DNA of 64,000 nucleotides, taken from NCBI GenBank assembly GCA_012295275.1, contig CM022670.1, positions 26,747,244 to 26,811,243 of the forward strand, in the 5' to 3' direction. The translations under genes and the position numbers were made by a program. This DNA comes from Chrysomallon squamiferum (taxonomy: Eukaryota; Mollusca; Gastropoda; Neomphalida; Peltospiridae). This document shows positions 12,401-44,486 of this stretch, one piece after another. Below the pieces are notes generated by a model that was not told the DNA's origin, made no database searches, and saw nothing but the letters and a program-made list of their open reading frames with translations. Each line of letters begins with the position of its first letter. Position 1 is the stretch's first letter.

Positions 12401-13171
12401 TTGTTTTTAACTGCAGATTGTGTCTAATAAGAAAACCTCAAAACTAATGTGAATTCTCCTGCTGTGCTGGAATTACGGACAAGAAATGTGCCATCTTGAG
12501 TGTCACTGAGAAACTCATTAGCGTCTGATCTGTAACAAAGAAATTTAAATTAATATTTGTCAAATGAAATAAAAATAATCATAACAAAACCTTAATTTTA
12601 CTAACTTTAACCAAAATGCAATTTTAACAACTCCAACAATTATAATATAATCAAATTTGCATGAGAAATATTATTTTCTTTTATCAGATAGAATTATATT
12701 ATATTACATTGTTTATAAATACAAGTAGTTGTTAGATGTAATGTGTATGTTTTTTGAAAGTGCAAACATGTTACTATTACTTCAAAAGTCATTTTTCTAC
12801 AGAAAGGTGAAGTGTCAGTGTGTGCAAGGCAGATGAATTAGCTCTAAAATTATTTTGTCACAAAATAAACTCCTATCAGTCATTTTTACAATGATCTGAC
12901 GAAGTAGTTAAAAAAAAAAAAAAAATTGTGGTTTTCAGATGATATATAAAACTCTTACAATCTTTTTTAATGTAAGTTATTAGTAGTAGTGATGGGTAAT
13001 CCACAACAGTAAAATAGCAACTTAGAAGTGTAAAGATTTTCTTCAGAATATTTATTAATAATGCCTCAGCTACACTTTAACAAACCTGGAGATATCTGCC
13101 CAGTACCAGTCTGCCTGACTTAGGGACTGTCCCACATGAAGTGCCTGCAGATCAGTGTACAAGCTTCCACC
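9254..13171 (-). CDS. PIK3R: PI3-kinase regulatory subunit, p50/p55/p60 type (spliced, 8 exons read)
   Basis: Class IA PI3-kinase adaptor: its SH2 domains bind phosphotyrosine on receptors and its inter-SH2 coiled coil holds the p110 catalytic subunit. Eight exons (13171-13086, 12529-12437, 11987-11804, 11533-11402, 11159-11038, 10614-10438, 10020-9814, 9443-9254) join in frame to 396 residues plus stop. N-SH2 is at about 22-121 (WYWADIS, FLVR at 44-47), the charged iSH2 coiled coil at about 122-290, and C-SH2 at about 297-396 (FLVR at 318-321, GYGF, ending YPVYYFTD). There is no SH3 or BH domain, as in vertebrate p50/p55 and fly p60, and the length is close to human p50-alpha. The true start is open: ATG 13198 extends the first exon in frame by nine codons (MTKLSVTFQ), or a further 5' exon exists. 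The gene lies between two convergent H1 genes. Confidence 0.93.
9814..10020 (-). CDS. PIK3R: PIK3R exon 7: end of iSH2 and start of C-SH2
   Basis: The acceptor AAACAG and donor AT|GTGAGT bound 207 bases. It encodes the acidic linker (LLEEEKDDS), then the C-SH2 start with W297 and the phosphotyrosine-binding FLVR arginine at 321 ([11 protein letters not shown]). Confidence 0.95.
10438..10614 (-). CDS. PIK3R: PIK3R exon 6: inter-SH2 coiled coil, second helix
   Basis: Donor AAG|GTAAAC and acceptor CTATAG. It encodes [15 protein letters not shown] and then [13 protein letters not shown], and ends LTRQRDEIR, aligning with the end of the vertebrate iSH2 helix (RKTRDQYL). Both ends are split codons that rejoin correctly. 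Confidence 0.93.
11038..11159 (-). CDS. PIK3R: PIK3R exon 5: inter-SH2 coiled coil
   Basis: The acceptor TTTTCAG opens in phase 0 ([16 protein letters not shown]) and the donor is AA|GTATTT. Heptad-like charged helix ([11 protein letters not shown]), as in the p110-binding iSH2 coil. Confidence 0.92.
11402..11533 (-). CDS. PIK3R: PIK3R exon 4: start of inter-SH2 coiled coil
   Basis: Exactly 44 codons between ATTTCAG and CAG|GTATTT, phase 0 at both ends. It encodes [17 protein letters not shown]...EFLQ, the entry into the first iSH2 helix. Confidence 0.92.
11804..11987 (-). CDS. PIK3R: PIK3R exon 3: second half of N-terminal SH2
   Basis: Acceptor TTTACTTCAG, donor TCC|GTAAGT. It encodes [19 protein letters not shown] and then VVELIEYYR and LLYPFSR, matching KGGNNKLIKIF...DGKYGF of vertebrate p85/p55. 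Its acceptor and first 82 bases are copied again immediately upstream in the transcript (12024-12141). Confidence 0.95.
11906..12141. repeat. 118-bp tandem duplication over a splice acceptor and part of the SH2 exon
   Basis: Two adjacent 118-bp copies (11906-12023 and 12024-12141) differ at one base, 11936 G versus 12054 A. In coding sense this is a synonymous TAC/TAT tyrosine change. Each copy holds 36 bp of intron, the acceptor, and 82 bp of exon 3. The outer copy has no donor of its own, so use of its acceptor would give a 302-base exon, shift the frame and reach TAA shortly after the junction. It is best read as a recent, non-used partial exon duplication. Confidence 0.93.
12437..12529 (-). 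CDS. PIK3R: PIK3R exon 2: N-SH2 FLVR exon
   Basis: Encodes [18 protein letters not shown] and then [12 protein letters not shown], with the phosphotyrosine-binding arginine at residue 47. The acceptor is TTGTTACAG. The donor AG|GTTTTC is weak but leaves a codon that rejoins as AGG with exon 3. Confidence 0.93.
13086..13171 (-). CDS. PIK3R: PIK3R exon 1 as read: start of N-SH2
   Basis: Encodes [19 protein letters not shown] then ADWYWADIS, matching the vertebrate SLQDAEWYWGDIS. The donor AG|GTTTGT rejoins as AGA with exon 2. The upstream end is ambiguous: ACATTTCAG looks like an acceptor, but the frame runs on through it to an ATG at 13198-13196, with a TAG further upstream. Either this is an internal exon or the first coding exon extends to 13198. 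Confidence 0.88.
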
Positions 13172-13794
13172 CTGAAATGTTACACTCAGCTTTGTCATCA
13201 GTTTTAAAAGAATGAAGCCCACCAAATAATTAGACCAGTTCTAATTGTGTTTGTCATTACAATTTAGTGTTTAGTATTTTTATTTAATTTAAAAGAAATT
13301 ATCTAACAGCCAAACAAATGGCTGAGCAGTCTTGATCCTGTCACTTGTCATGCATTACAACTCTGTATTACATCCTGATATAATGTAGATATGTAGATCC
13401 TATCCATTATTATATGTCTTCTAAGAATCCTAATGTTAATCCAGAACAGATTATATTTTAGAAAATAAACATATAAAAATAAAATGCACCCAGTTAGCAC
13501 ATTTATCCGACCCACAGTCCACCTTCATCTGGGCTACATGTGGGCCAGACAAATATAATTTGTATAACTATACAAACTATGAAAATATAAATAAATAAAT
13601 AAATAAATAAACGAAAAGGAAACCACTATTTTGCCAATAAGTGTCGCATTTTACAGATGAACCAAACTGTTAGGTATCGAGATAGCTTAAAACTGTATCA
13701 CTCAGGAGTTTGTAATTAGTTCAAGTGAGAGTGATAAAATGAAAAATCATTTATAAATTAATTAATTATAAATTATATCTCGGACATATTTCAT

Positions 13795-13922
13795 GACAAG
13801 GACAACATTTCCAGCTCTTCCTTGTTCGTTGGTATCCATAATCTCGTCTGGATTTGACAGAAAAATGTGGATACATGGACCCCCATGCCCAGTGGAATAA
13901 TCACTTCTAATTCTATCCCATC
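13795..13922 (-). other. Unassigned coding-like block upstream of PIK3R
   Basis: On the - strand, after ATTGTAG, two different frames stay open for over 40 codons. One begins WDRIRSDYSTGHGGPCIHIF and runs to NVVLVMKYV; the other begins GIELEVIIPLGMGVHVS and ends at a stop after EELEMLSLS. The base composition is richer than the surrounding AT DNA. I do not recognise the family. It could be a 5' exon of PIK3R or a decayed gene or transposon fragment. No strong donor is present (CAT|GTATCC or TAT|GTCCGA are the in-phase choices). Confidence 0.35.
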
Positions 13923-14289
13923 TACAATTCATTAAAAAATATTATTGATGGTAATATTACACAACCGAAGATACTTTCGACAGTATTTCAACTGATACTG
14001 TTAATGTGTTAATTGTTCTGCACACTACTTGATTACAAAAATTACACGATTTTAATAAATGAGTAATTTATTATTTTATATAACACTGTTAACAAGTGCC
14101 TTAAATTCCCCTTTTTATCAGATTATATGACATGATCTAAATTTAAATCGGTATTGTTATGAGCCATCTAAATCTTCATACATTAAAACTAATAATACCT
14201 CCTTTGGCATCTGGTTAGAGTTTGTCAACAAGTGTCCAATTCGCCATGAAAATGTCGTAATTTACATGTATATATTATACTTAGAACAT

Positions 14290-14298
14290 CCGGAAGTG
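14290..14298. promoter_or_regulatory. ETS-type site (CCGGAAGTG)
   Basis: A perfect CCGGAAGTG core, typical of TATA-less housekeeping promoters, lies upstream of the PIK3R exons in transcription order. A second GGAAGT occurs on the - strand at about 15247-15252, near an inverted CCAAT and an ATGGCAGCG. Together these suggest a promoter between 14.2 and 15.3 kb. Confidence 0.3.
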
Positions 14299-14616
14299 AT
14301 TTCGTACGATTACGACATAAATCGGTACATTTCGGACAATTTCAGTCTATTGTTTTAAGAAAACAAACAAACAAACAAACAAAAAACAAAACATACAATA
14401 ATGTTCGATTTATCGATTGGACTAACCTATTATCGTGTACAAATGTTTCCAAGACAAAAATAATAGTCTCAGGCATCCCTATATATTTGCGAAATCATTT
14501 CTTGAGCTAAAAAACCCCATAAACTTCTAATAAAATTATATAGTTACTTCAAACATTTTATACATAAGTACTCACTAAAAATATTTTTAAAAAAAATAAA
14601 TAAAAAAAATTCTAAC

Positions 14617-14695
14617 CTGTTAAGAACAGGCGCGTATATTGGAGGTTGTTCATAAAGGCACGCTTAAACTGTGCACTCGTACTAAAAACATTCAT
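14617..14695 (-). other. Possible 5' exon with start codon for PIK3R
   Basis: ATG at 14695 opens MNVFSTSAQFKRAFMNNLQ and runs to a good donor, ACAG|GTTAGA. Its phase does not fit exon 1 directly; an intermediate exon such as 13.8-13.9 kb would be needed. Recorded as a hypothesis only. Confidence 0.2.
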
Positions 14696-15239
14696 AATAA
14701 TTAATACTCTTTAGATTAGCCCATAAACAAAGTTAGCTATAGTCGACCCTCCTTTTAAGTAAAATGACATACATATAATTTAAGATCAATTTTCAAAAGG
14801 ATTAAAGTTGCACATTTTGCATTAATATATATGCTGTAGGTAGCATGGACCAACAGGAACGATAACTCGTAACGGCACAAATTACGTCACGGAAAAAAGC
14901 TTCAAGCAATTTCGCCGATTTAATGGTACAAACAATCCCTAAATGTTTGGTTTTTTTCCTGCTGGGTTGTGACAGGAGAAACATTGACAACTACAAAAGT
15001 TAATACATTAATCTTATACCGCATTATGATTTCAGTTTATTATGCACACATTTACACAAAAATAATCCAGTTTGAAAAGTTTGATGAAGTTGAAAAGGTA
15101 GTTAGAAATGGCGCATGACATCATGGTTTGGTAATATGAACAACCATCCTTATCTTTATCAGTGTAAATCATAAAAAGTTCTGAAAAATGGAAGGCAAAA
15201 TAATTTATATTTGGAAGTTTAAACATTTCCGCGAGTTCA

Positions 15240-15300
15240 CGGAAACTTCCGATTAAAATCCAATATGGCAGCGTCGAAAGCCGATTAGTGTTTACAAATG
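15240..15300. promoter_or_regulatory. Candidate TATA-less promoter upstream of PIK3R
   Basis: A short GC-richer segment with an ETS-like GGAAGT on the - strand, CCAAT on the + strand, and ATGGCAGCG in a YY1-like context. It sits where a - strand PIK3R start would be expected. The ATG on the + strand gives only seven codons. Confidence 0.25.
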
Positions 15301-15791
15301 TTTAAATACGTATGCCTTCACAATGCAGTCAATTCTACATATAGTATTAAAAGTAATTTTGGGGAAATATGTCATTTTATCAATGCCTCGTATAAATAGA
15401 AGTCTATTATCGAACAGAAATTGCTGCAAAGGTCGAAACCTTTTTTGTTTTTGGTAACTTTGACGTCATACCATTTCGTACTATATATATTTTTTCTGAT
15501 ATTTTTAGAAGTCGCCAGCCAAAGAAAAAAAAAAAAAAAAAATTAAATAAAACAAAATAATTTTCATAGATACTGGCGCGTGAATATGAAGATGACTTCT
15601 CATTAGATACCATAATGTGGACACGTTACTCTGCTAAAACTTCATAGCAGACAGTTCTGACTACCAAGTTGTAAAACAATACTTGAAACCATTATAATTC
15701 TTTATATATATATTTTCATTTTCAATGCATTAGAGGTAGTATTTAATTGTAAAAACAAACTGATCACGTGCCATTTGAAGGCTTACCTTGA

Positions 15792-15850
15792 TACATTCAT
15801 TATAATGCTTTAATCGGTTTTACATTCATTATAATGCTTTAATCGGTTTT
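15792..15850. repeat. 29-bp tandem duplication
   Basis: The unit starting TACATTCATTATAATGC is present twice with no differences (15792-15820 and 15821-15849). No function is apparent. Confidence 0.95.
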
Positions 15851-16275
15851 ACAACAGAAAATTTACAAAAAAACTAAAGGTCTGACAAACGGCCTTATAA
15901 AAATTAAATTTTCACTCGTTCGTTAAAACAAAAAGCATTCAACTTCTAAAACATGTACCATTATGTATCCAAACAATGAACTACCGTAGAGGCATTCTTA
16001 AGCAACTAATAAAAAATAAAAAGTTGTTTTTGAATTTAGGAACATTTTTCAGTACTAAGTAAATATTAGTATTTTACTCACCGTATTAATATTAGTATAT
16101 AATATATAAAAATCAGAAATAAAAATAACAGACACGAATGTAATTTGACTTTTTTTTTTCAGATGTGTATCTACAATGAATTATGACATGATGTACAAAA
16201 TAAATAATATTTACATTTTTTTTCCTTTGTGAATCTACATAGCACTTTTGTAACAATGTCTTAAACTGTCTCAGT

Positions 16276-16281
16276 TTTATT
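16276..16281 (-). terminator. Candidate poly(A) signal for the - strand H1 gene
   Basis: TTTATT on the + strand, AATAAA on the transcript, about 245 bp after the stop codon. I found no canonical histone stem-loop in the interval; the best small hairpin (CGCC/GGCG near 16378-16391) lacks the consensus. Confidence 0.4.
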
Positions 16282-16523
16282 TTCTATAAACTAATTTTAG
16301 TTTTCATTGAAAATCGAAGTCATTTTTGTCCAAATCGTGAATTCGAAGCACAATCAAAATTTCCAATTTTTGAATATCGCGCCCATTTAGGCGGGATACT
16401 ATAGCTTGCTGCCTTTGAAGTAGTCCCTGATGCAAAGAACACAACCGATATGTCGTCGGTTATGGCGATCATGAATATTACACATGGATAGTTTAATTAT
16501 AGGAATACTGAAACAATGTCCGT

Positions 16524-17060
16524 TTACTTTTTGACGGGTTTCTTTGCTGCTACCTTTTTCGGAATTTTTGCCTTCTTTGGAGTCTTGGGTTTCTTTGGCT
16601 TGGCCGTTTTGGCCGTCTTAGGTTTCGATGACACCTTTTTGGGCGATTTCTTCACTTTAGGTTTCTTGACTTTGTCTTTAGGCTTGGCAGCAGATTTTGG
16701 TTTTTTAGCTTTCTTTGGTTTGGGTGCTTTGGGTTTTTTGGCTTTAGGCGTCTTCTTCACCTTTTCTTCACCAAGTCGGAACGACCCTGATGCACCTGTT
16801 CCCTTAGACTGTTTCAGTGATTTGTTTTTCACCCCAGCTCGAAGAGCCAACTTGAGATGACTGTTGACGGTCTTCTCATCAGCAACTTTGTAATGCTTCA
16901 TAATGTAGCTGAGAATTGCCTGTCTCGACGAGCCATGTCGATCTTTCAAAGCCGAAATAGCAGCTTTAATCATCTCGTTGTATTTTGGATGGCTTGATAC
17001 CTTCTTTGTCTTGCTTGCCGTCTTCTTAGCTGCTTTCTGTACTGGTGCTGCGTCTGTCAT
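16524..17060 (-). CDS. Histone H1 (linker histone), - strand copy
   Basis: Intronless 178-residue linker histone. ATG at 17060-17058 (MTDAAPVQ), stop TAA at 16526-16524. A short basic N-tail (1-23) precedes the globular winged helix at about 24-97, with HPKYNEM, GSSRQAILSYIMKHYK and KGTGASGSF. The C-tail (98-178) is a regular KPKKAKKP-type lysine/alanine/proline tail, more typical than the + strand copy. Codons use AAG and GCC-type third positions more often, as expected of a well-expressed histone. The promoter has the H1 box and a TATA-like box. No core histone genes are nearby, so this is a solitary H1, not part of a repeated histone unit. Confidence 0.97.
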   Translation of the reverse strand: MTDAAPVQKAAKKTASKTKKVSSHPKYNEMIKAAISALKDRHGSSRQAILSYIMKHYKVADEKTVNSHLKLALRAGVKNKSLKQSKGTGASGSFRLGEEKVKKTPKAKKPKAPKPKKAKKPKSAAKPKDKVKKPKVKKSPKKVSSKPKTAKTAKPKKPKTPKKAKIPKKVAAKKPVKK

Positions 17061-17150
17061 TTTCAGGACAATTCAAAATCTGATACTTTTTCAACAGTTA
17101 CCTCTGACGCGCCTCAAACTAGTGAATATTGAAAATCGCGGCTCTTCTCC

Positions 17151-17158
17151 TATTTATG
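17151..17158 (-). promoter_or_regulatory. TATA-like box of the - strand H1 gene
   Basis: CATAAATA on the - strand, about 90 bp before the ATG and 79 bp from the H1 box. The + strand gene has almost the same spacing. Confidence 0.7.
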
Positions 17159-17236
17159 AGGCGATAGCGGACTTCAATGTAGACAGCAAACAACTGAGGT
17201 CTCGATCGCGGCTTGGATTCTTGTAAACACGATATT

Positions 17237-17243
17237 TGTGTTT
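17237..17243 (-). promoter_or_regulatory. H1 box (AAACACA) of the - strand H1 gene
   Basis: TGTGTTT on the + strand, within GGAAACACAAAT on the transcript strand. It shares the core GGAAACACA with the other H1 promoter in this window. Confidence 0.85.
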
Positions 17244-18958
17244 CCTACCCTTCTTTTCTTGTTAATATCTTTAAAAATAAAAAAATTATATACCTGAATT
17301 TATGTTTTTCATGAGTAGGGAACATTATTTTATATGTCTGATTAAAATTATTTTCTTCTCTGAATTAATTTGAGAGAAATATGCATTTTATTAAAATAAA
17401 TATTTTGTTCTGTAACAACAGTACTCACAATGAGGTTAAACTTATTAAAAAATAAGATAATATGATCTGTTTTATTATTGTTTGATTTCATCTGTAAATC
17501 CTAAACTTTAATGGGAAGTTAATAATTAATCTTAAAACCTTTATTTAATTAGCCATTTATGACAAACATAAAGGTACACAAACACAAAACTGCCTGGTGG
17601 CCGCCATTTTCAGTCTCGTAGTGTTTGTATAGTTTTTATTAAATGATTGTTTTTAAGTATAAAAATGCTATTTTAATGGTTGTTATGATAACTATTAATA
17701 ATAATATTTCATACATTTTCCAAAACATATAGTTTTTATACATAGTCAGCTTTAATTGGTTTATTTTTAACATATTTAGTGATAGCACACTGCGCGTCTT
17801 AGGACATGAAGGCTTATTAAATATAACTAGTTCCTGTATATGTTTTACATAAACTTTAATATTTTATATGATAGTAATCCTGTGAAATAAAATCGTAATA
17901 AAAATATATTAATAGAATGGAAAAGCTAGAATTCAAATATATTTGGATTTTAGAGACTAAATGAGTAACAGATTTATTTTGATTCGGCCGATGACCTCCT
18001 TCACTGTCGTTTTTCATCGTTTACAACGCGCAGTAAATATATTTTTAATAAACACAAGAAAAAGCAATGTGATAAAGGCAAAATTATTATCAGTTAAATC
18101 ATTAAAATAAAATAAAACAAAACAAACAAAATAATGTCATCCTAGGAGGAATTTTCAGGTGAGGTTATAGGGCTGGCGATCCGGACAGCCGAAGACTTAC
18201 ATAGAGTTACAGATCGGTCTCTCACATTGTAATGATAGCCATTGATGTAAAGAAACAGGAACCATTGTATTTTGTTGGATATATTAATATGTTTGAATGA
18301 ACAATTTATTTTTTCCTATACAAGTAGAAAGTTTTAAATGAGTACAGTGAAAAAAGTAGACTATATTTTTTTCTATCAACAAGAAAAGAAAGGTTTTCAG
18401 ATCAGTTCAATTTCAATATCCTTCCTGATTTTCTTCTGCTCATGAAGACAAAATCTAAAGTACTTATTTTAATGGAATATATAATTTAATTATGAAATTT
18501 TATTGTACATTTTAAAAATATAAATAAATAAATAAACTGAAGAAAATTACTGAATAATAATAACAACAACAACAATAATAATAATCCAGAGAGAGGAATA
18601 AATTAATATTATGGATTAGCTAGTGTTTGTGATGTATACTGATGTATATTCTGAGTTACTTATATAGTGATGGTGGTTAAAAAAAGAAGTAATAATAAAA
18701 AATAAAATAAGAAAAAAGTTAAATTAATTTTATAAAAAGTTAGTGAATAGGTATATAGTAAGTTTATTATTATTGTTATTTTTATTATTATTATTATTAT
18801 TTTGTGAAAGAATGTGGGACAAAATATAATTAAAAAATCAAAACATCACAGAAAGATATGCTCTCTCTTTCTCTCTTTCTCATATGGAGTATTGATTGAA
18901 AGCTGTATACATTTCTTTTGGTCTGGTTAAAAAGAAAAAAGTTTGAAAGATTCAATTA

Positions 18959-19000
<42 letters not shown>
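18959..19000. repeat. (AAT)n microsatellite
   Basis: About 14 AAT units followed by GAA repeats. Confidence 0.95.
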
Positions 19001-19002
<2 letters not shown>

Positions 19003-21294
19003 AGAAGAAGAAGAAAAAAGAGAAGGCTTAGTCCATGAACTTTAACTTCAGCTATCTAAAATGTGGAAAGTTGAATTAAAAAAAAGAAGAAAAACAACTA
19101 AAACTAAACTAAACTAATAAAAAAATAAATGATCAGTGTATAATGTAAAATTCACAATGATATGGAAATTTGTAATCTGTTATATATTTGGATTAAAATG
19201 AATTAATAATTTGAGTAATATTGGTCAATATATAATTTAATAATTGGTTCATTATGATACTGGTTGATCTCTCTCAGTCTGTCTCATTTAGAAGTTGAAT
19301 AAATTTTACATTTTATATTTTATTATTAATGAATTTAAAGGATTCATTCATTCATTTAGCAGATTATTAAAATTATATGCACTTTTGTTTATTTAGCAGT
19401 AGCTTCTAAATTCTTAAATTACCTCCCTTGCATTGATCCATCATTTTGAAAGCATTTACATTTAGACTAGAGGCGTACCACTTAATGGAATCTATATGTG
19501 TATTAAAAATAATAAACAAAGAACAAAAAAACACAACTGAAATTATTAACATTTTATTACTTAAAAAGCTTTCTCAAATATTCTTTGTATACAAATATAT
19601 TTACAAAAAGAAATAATTGTGAAACAAAGGATGAATTGTGAACTGTGTTTGTTTATGTAATTCAAGGCACTGTCATTTGGACGGGTTGTTACTTAATGTG
19701 TTAACCCTTTCTAACCTGAACTTTCCCCAACATCAGAATAATAGGATAGGCTATGTGAATGAAATTAAGAAAATTGGCAATTTTACATCTCCCCAATTAA
19801 AAATACTTTTTAATAAAATATTTAAACAGGATGAGTTTTAAAATACTGAAAAACAAAAACAAAACTTGAAATCTAATGGTCAGCATTATGTTTAACTAAG
19901 TAAGATCAGTGACAAAGAATAATAATTATCAATAATCCATTTTGGTTTCAAAAATAATATTTTTGTTTTCTGTTGAAGAAATCAATTAAAAAAGCAATTA
20001 CACTTTTGATTTTACATAATTTTCTTATCTTTTAATGTATTAAACTTTTTATCACTAGAATATTTAAAGAAAAATAAGTACAAAAGACTTTTGAGAGTTA
20101 ATTGTATATAGTCTTTTGAAAATTATCATTTCATTGGTTCATTAAATAATCATCATTGTGAACATTCAGCTCCCAATATGGTACTGCTATAAGATTATTT
20201 TTTCTTTTTGTTTTGGCACTCTACACTGAACATAAAATATGACTAAATTTAATCATATCAAATGTAATAATGTTTTTTGGAATGTCAAGATTGTTTGGCA
20301 ATTTAAACACAATTTAAATGTTAATTTATTGTCTATTTTACTAACCACTTAAAGAATTTTGAAAGAATGTCTTGAAAAAATTTAAATTTTGAATTTTGGC
20401 TTTCCCAAATTGGAATTAATAGAAGGAAAGAAAAATGAAATTAGATACAGATTTGAAAATTAACATGGTTACGTCATTACCTGTATCAGTAAAATGATTA
20501 TTTATTTACTGGAGATAAGATATAAAATAAAGTGTGCAAAGTGCTTGTGAAAAAAAACAAAATTATAAATATAATACAACTGTAATTTTCACTAAATGTG
20601 CAAAACAGAGGTGGGAAAATAACAGAATTATTTACAATATCTTTTTAGTAATTATTTAAAGATGAAATTTCATAAATGTTACCAAAAATATACATTTTAT
20701 TTCCATTTTATATTATGTATAAAATAAAGATGTGTTGGTATCAAATATATATGTATTTTTGTTGTTGTATAAAACATCATACTGTACCATTTAAAAAAAT
20801 GAAATTTAAAAAAAAATAATTATAAAAAAATCAAGACAATTCAAAGAATAAAAAACATAAAAGCAAGATCTATTAAGCTTTGCAAATGGCCCCAATCAAA
20901 ATTAACCGTTTTAAAATGGACATTAATTCATTTTTATTTATTTTTGAGCATTTTTGAAAAGCTATCTGTCCTTGGAATGTTACTTGCAACTATGATTGTA
21001 TCACATTAGACAATTTTTGGTCACTGGTTTTTTTTTTTTTTTTTTTTCAATTGCATTTGATAATTTGTAACAAAATCTACTACTGGCTGTTTGCAACAAA
21101 AGCTACAAAAGGCCATTTGTTAACAAAAGGTTTAATTGGTCCCAAAGATAAATCACAAGAGAAGCACTCATTGTAACACAAGTGAAATATTAAGATATTA
21201 ACCATGTCATACCATGTATGATTATACCAATAATGTATTAACAGAAATTACTTCACATTATTGCCAGATTATTAATTTTAAAAAAATGCATTAA

Positions 21295-21295
<1 letters not shown>

Positions 21296-21342
<47 letters not shown>

Positions 21343-21352
21343 TAATAATAAT
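21296..21352. repeat. (AAT)n microsatellite
   Basis: About 18 units with one AAAT break, followed by AAAT/AAATA repeats to about 21400. The poly-Tyr frame on the - strand is an artefact. Confidence 0.95.
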
Positions 21353-21826
21353 AACATAATAAATAAAATAAAATAATAAATAAATAAATAAATAAATAAA
21401 ACTCAAATATCTAAAAGAAATAAAATATTTCTGATTTACACAACATTTTGGATTTGTTTGGTCAAGGAATGAAACTATACGAGTGTACAAGATAAATATT
21501 AAAATTATTTTTATAAAGTGTGAAGAAATTCAAGAGTGACAATAAGTATACCAAATTCTGTTTTTAAAATGTGGACTTTCTCTTTGATAGTCTCATGAGG
21601 AAATTGGATAAAAAAAAAAAAAAAATAATAATAATAATAATAATAATAATTTTAAAAAACCCACCTTAAGTATTCAGCTGAATTAACAGTGAAATTTGTA
21701 TTAAATTCCAAGCTGACAATAAAATATCTATTGATATTTAACACATTATTTTTAAGAACTGTTATATTTTGAAAACTGTAAAATATCTCAGTATAAGCAA
21801 CATTATCACATTGGTAATTATTTCAG

Positions 21827-21833
<7 letters not shown>

Positions 21834-21862
<29 letters not shown>
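21834..21862. repeat. (AT)n microsatellite
   Basis: About 14 AT units. Confidence 0.95.
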
Positions 21863-21868
<6 letters not shown>

Positions 21869-22481
21869 AAAAAACGTTTTCATTTCAGGATCAAACAGTT
21901 GCATAGCATAAGAGAATACATTGAATAAAACTTAAATTTCAATATATATGTATATAGTTATATGTACATTTATATTCCTATGTATTCTATTACACCTTAT
22001 TAACAAAAACACTCATTTATTCAAAGATGCATACATATAGTGTAATTCAACATTCATGCATTATACTAAACCCAGGCAGTTAAGTGCATTCTATGGTTGC
22101 CTTTATTTATATAAAAAAAAAAATTAAAAAAAATTAAAAAATTAAAAATAATAATAGTAATAATAAAATAAATAATAATAATAATAACAATAATAACAGT
22201 AATAATAATAATAAGAAGAAGAATAAAAACAATAAAACAAGGTTAACAAAATGTACAAATTATCTACATAATGGCATCCTGAAGCCATGGAGATCAATGT
22301 AAAACTGGATATTTTATGACTTGCTACCCCCATCATGGTTGTCATGTTAGTACTAACTGTAGAAGACCACACTGATGCAGTTGTCATTGGTGGCTTGAGA
22401 TCACAAGGCAACACATGAGTGACTAGTTTGAAGAAGGCACATGTAAACAAGATTTTAAAAATAAAATTTCATTTCTTCATA

Positions 22482-22491
22482 TTTATTTATT
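22482..22491 (-). terminator. Candidate poly(A) signal of the polo-like kinase gene
   Basis: Overlapping TTTATTTATT on the + strand gives AATAAATAAA on the transcript, about 630 bp after the stop codon at 23116. The interval would be the 3' UTR. Confidence 0.4.
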
Positions 22492-23115
22492 AATTATTGT
22501 TATTATTATTATTTAATTTGAAAAAAAACTTTGGACCCATTAGTGTCATCTATTATCTTTGGCAATGATGGAAAATCTGTAACATCTATAACCAAAAGTA
22601 CTCATTCTATTAAAAAAAATAATAACTTAGGCTTTTTTTTTATCTTTTTTATTTTTTTCTTCCTAATTTGGGTATCACAGGTTGGAATACATCTGTCTGT
22701 TAAATAAACCAATTACAAACTTAATTCAGCTGAAATTTATGTATAATAAAGCAAAAATGTCTTTCTGGAATGATGTTAAGTTTCCTGAAATATTATCCAA
22801 GTACAACTTTCTAACAATAATGTATCCTGGTTACCTCCCTTTGTCATGAAAAATCAACCATACATGCTTGTTTCCAGCATCAAAATTATAGAGTCACATA
22901 CAACAAGTTCCCATTCATATTTTTCTTTCTCTCTCTGTATGTCTTTGCATAGAAATATACAAGTTAACATCTGTCTTGTATCATCACATTGGTCCAAGCA
23001 TATCACCATTTAGTTCAGAAATATTGCAAACAAATGATGAGCAAACATCTGAATAAACATTGCAAAGTGTATATTGGCTATAGCCGCCATCTTCTCCTGG
23101 ACAGCAGTTCCTTTG

Positions 23116-44486
<21,371 letters not shown>

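Larger units (their letters stand above)
17244..22481. other. Intergenic region between H1 and the polo-like kinase gene
   Basis: About 5.2 kb of very AT-rich DNA without a supportable gene. It contains AAT and AT microsatellites and a GGCCGCCATTTT (YY1-like) element at 17599-17610. Open frames here are short, or are translations of repeats. Confidence 0.7.

Noticed and set aside
16370-16500. Small hairpins after the - strand H1 stop as a histone 3' stem-loop
   Set aside because: Stems of only about 4 bp and no match to the conserved 6-bp stem, 4-nt loop consensus.
22142-22450. Frame with Tyr/Cys-rich end on the - strand
   Set aside because: Half of it is AAT repeat; the rest has no recognisable feature and lies in the likely 3' flank of PLK.
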